NCBI RefSeq assembly: GCF_028858725.1 | Contig: NC_084763.1 | Location: forward strand, 48,864,152 to 48,928,151 | Origin: Colius striatus | Taxonomy: Eukaryota > Chordata > Aves > Coliiformes > Coliidae | DNA length: 64,000 bases | Direction: 5' to 3' | Shown: piece by piece, positions 63,057 to 64,000 of the stretch | How the letters are laid out: each line of letters starts with the position of its first letter | Position numbering within the stretch: the stretch's first letter is position 1 | Made by a program: the position numbers and the translations under genes | The notes under the pieces: generated by a model | Told to the model about the DNA's origin: nothing | Databases searched by the model: none | The model's input: only the letters and a program-made list of their open reading frames with translations

Positions 63057-64000
63057 TCTGTGTACAATTGTTTGTCTAAAGCTGTGTATTATAGCCGCAA
63101 TGAAATTGCTGCTTAGTACTTGTGATACTGTTTATCTGAAAAGAAAGGTAATGCACTGCAGCAGAAATACAGTGAAAGATAAATTATGTGTTCTATCTTT
63201 ATTAGACCGAAACAGTCATTAATTATGAACAATAGCAAAGTCAAAAAGTCTCACAATTTAATCAGGCACTGCAGACTGAACACCGTAATGGTGCACTGTA
63301 ATTCCACTGTGAATGACATTGCATATTGCTAACAGAATTGTAAGATACATAGATTCTGTCTGATGAAACTACGTTATTGAGAAAGCTGGCAAAACTTCTT
63401 AGCATTTTGGATGCAAACAATAAATTAATACTTAGTTTAGGACTAGGATAACATGGGGGGCAAGGAACAGGAGTAGAAAGAATTCCACAATTTTAATTTT
63501 AAAGTATATTCTAGAACAGGCATTGCAAAGAAAGAATGCTAATTGTTTGTGTTTAATTTTTGAAAATACTACATTATACATTGTAATATCTATTGACAGC
63601 ATCAACTTCATGTAAGTCTTATAAAAGTGAAATAATTAGTTTGTATTTTCCAAAACTACTGTTTCTAACTGCCCTTAGAATCAAGCACAAAATGTAGCAA
63701 TTTGTACTGATTCATCATTTCAGACTATCACAACTGTAAGATCCAAGACTATTATAAAATCAGGAGCTTTAACATTTTAATACAGAATAATAGCAAAGGT
63801 GTCTAAAAGAGATGTGAAACCTCCACAGGACTTTGGTTTGTGGCATTCAAAGCAGTACTACTGAGAAGGTATTTACTAAGGAAAACATAAAATGACAGAC
63901 TGTCATTTAAAATTGGAAATTTGCAAAAAATGGTGTTCTTTTTTGGCATTCTGTGAATTGTCTTGTAATAGCAACTGTGCTGTTCTTCCTTCTCTTCATT
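63057..64000 (+). other. AT-rich DNA, probably intronic
   Basis: No feature could be recognised up to the window end. Confidence 0.5.

Noticed and set aside
1..64000. tRNA, rRNA, microRNA, snoRNA genes, CRISPR arrays, toxin-antitoxin or other operon-like systems
   Set aside because: Nothing with the required cloverleaf, box or repeat-spacer pattern was recognised. The window is vertebrate non-coding DNA, and small RNAs could be missed without a covariance-model search.

Overview
The window looks like ordinary nuclear DNA from a bird. The main evidence is the repeats. Almost every recognisable repeat is a chicken-repeat-1 (CR1) LINE fragment: 5'-truncated, carrying CR1 ORF2 reverse-transcriptase remnants, and ending (where the 3' end survives) in the ATTCTATG-type tail and the 'ttggaagggacc' 3' block. 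No Alu, B1, L1 or MIR-like element was recognised. No bacterial, phage or organellar gene organisation is present. Most long open frames are chance frames in AT-rich DNA, antisense frames of CR1, or stop-poor frames in one CpG island.

Layout. 1-34 kb: AT-rich, apparently gene-free DNA with CR1 fragments at about 1-495(-), 9475-10598(+), 11637-12145(-), 16150-16340(-), 21055-21122(-), 28203-28476(+), 33228-33595(-) and 33625-34090(-). Two GC-richer blocks (about 3600-4110 and 14840-15060) and one block around an inverted repeat (5460-5730) may be conserved non-coding elements, but this cannot be tested here. 34.1-35.0 kb: a strong TATA-less CpG island with GC boxes and three closely spaced TGACG (CREB/ATF-type) half-sites, followed by a consensus 5' splice site (GTAAGT at 34437). 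This is almost certainly the promoter and first, probably non-coding, exon of a plus-strand gene. 35-64 kb: AT-rich DNA that is often T-rich on the plus strand, as expected for long introns of that gene. Two short exon-like segments (41041-41146 and 48821-48918) have splice signals and open frames, but I could not identify the protein. CR1 fragments lie at 49900-50301(-), 52213-52640(-), 56860-57594(-), 57596-58757(+) and 62925-63056(+).

How the parts fit: the left half is probably intergenic DNA upstream of one gene, and the right half is its 5' intronic region, with most coding exons beyond 64 kb. No complete protein-coding gene, RNA gene, CRISPR array or defence-like system can be supported. 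The points most worth checking are the promoter, the two candidate exons, a head-to-head CR1 junction at about 57595, and two nearly identical CR1 fragments that break at almost the same internal position.
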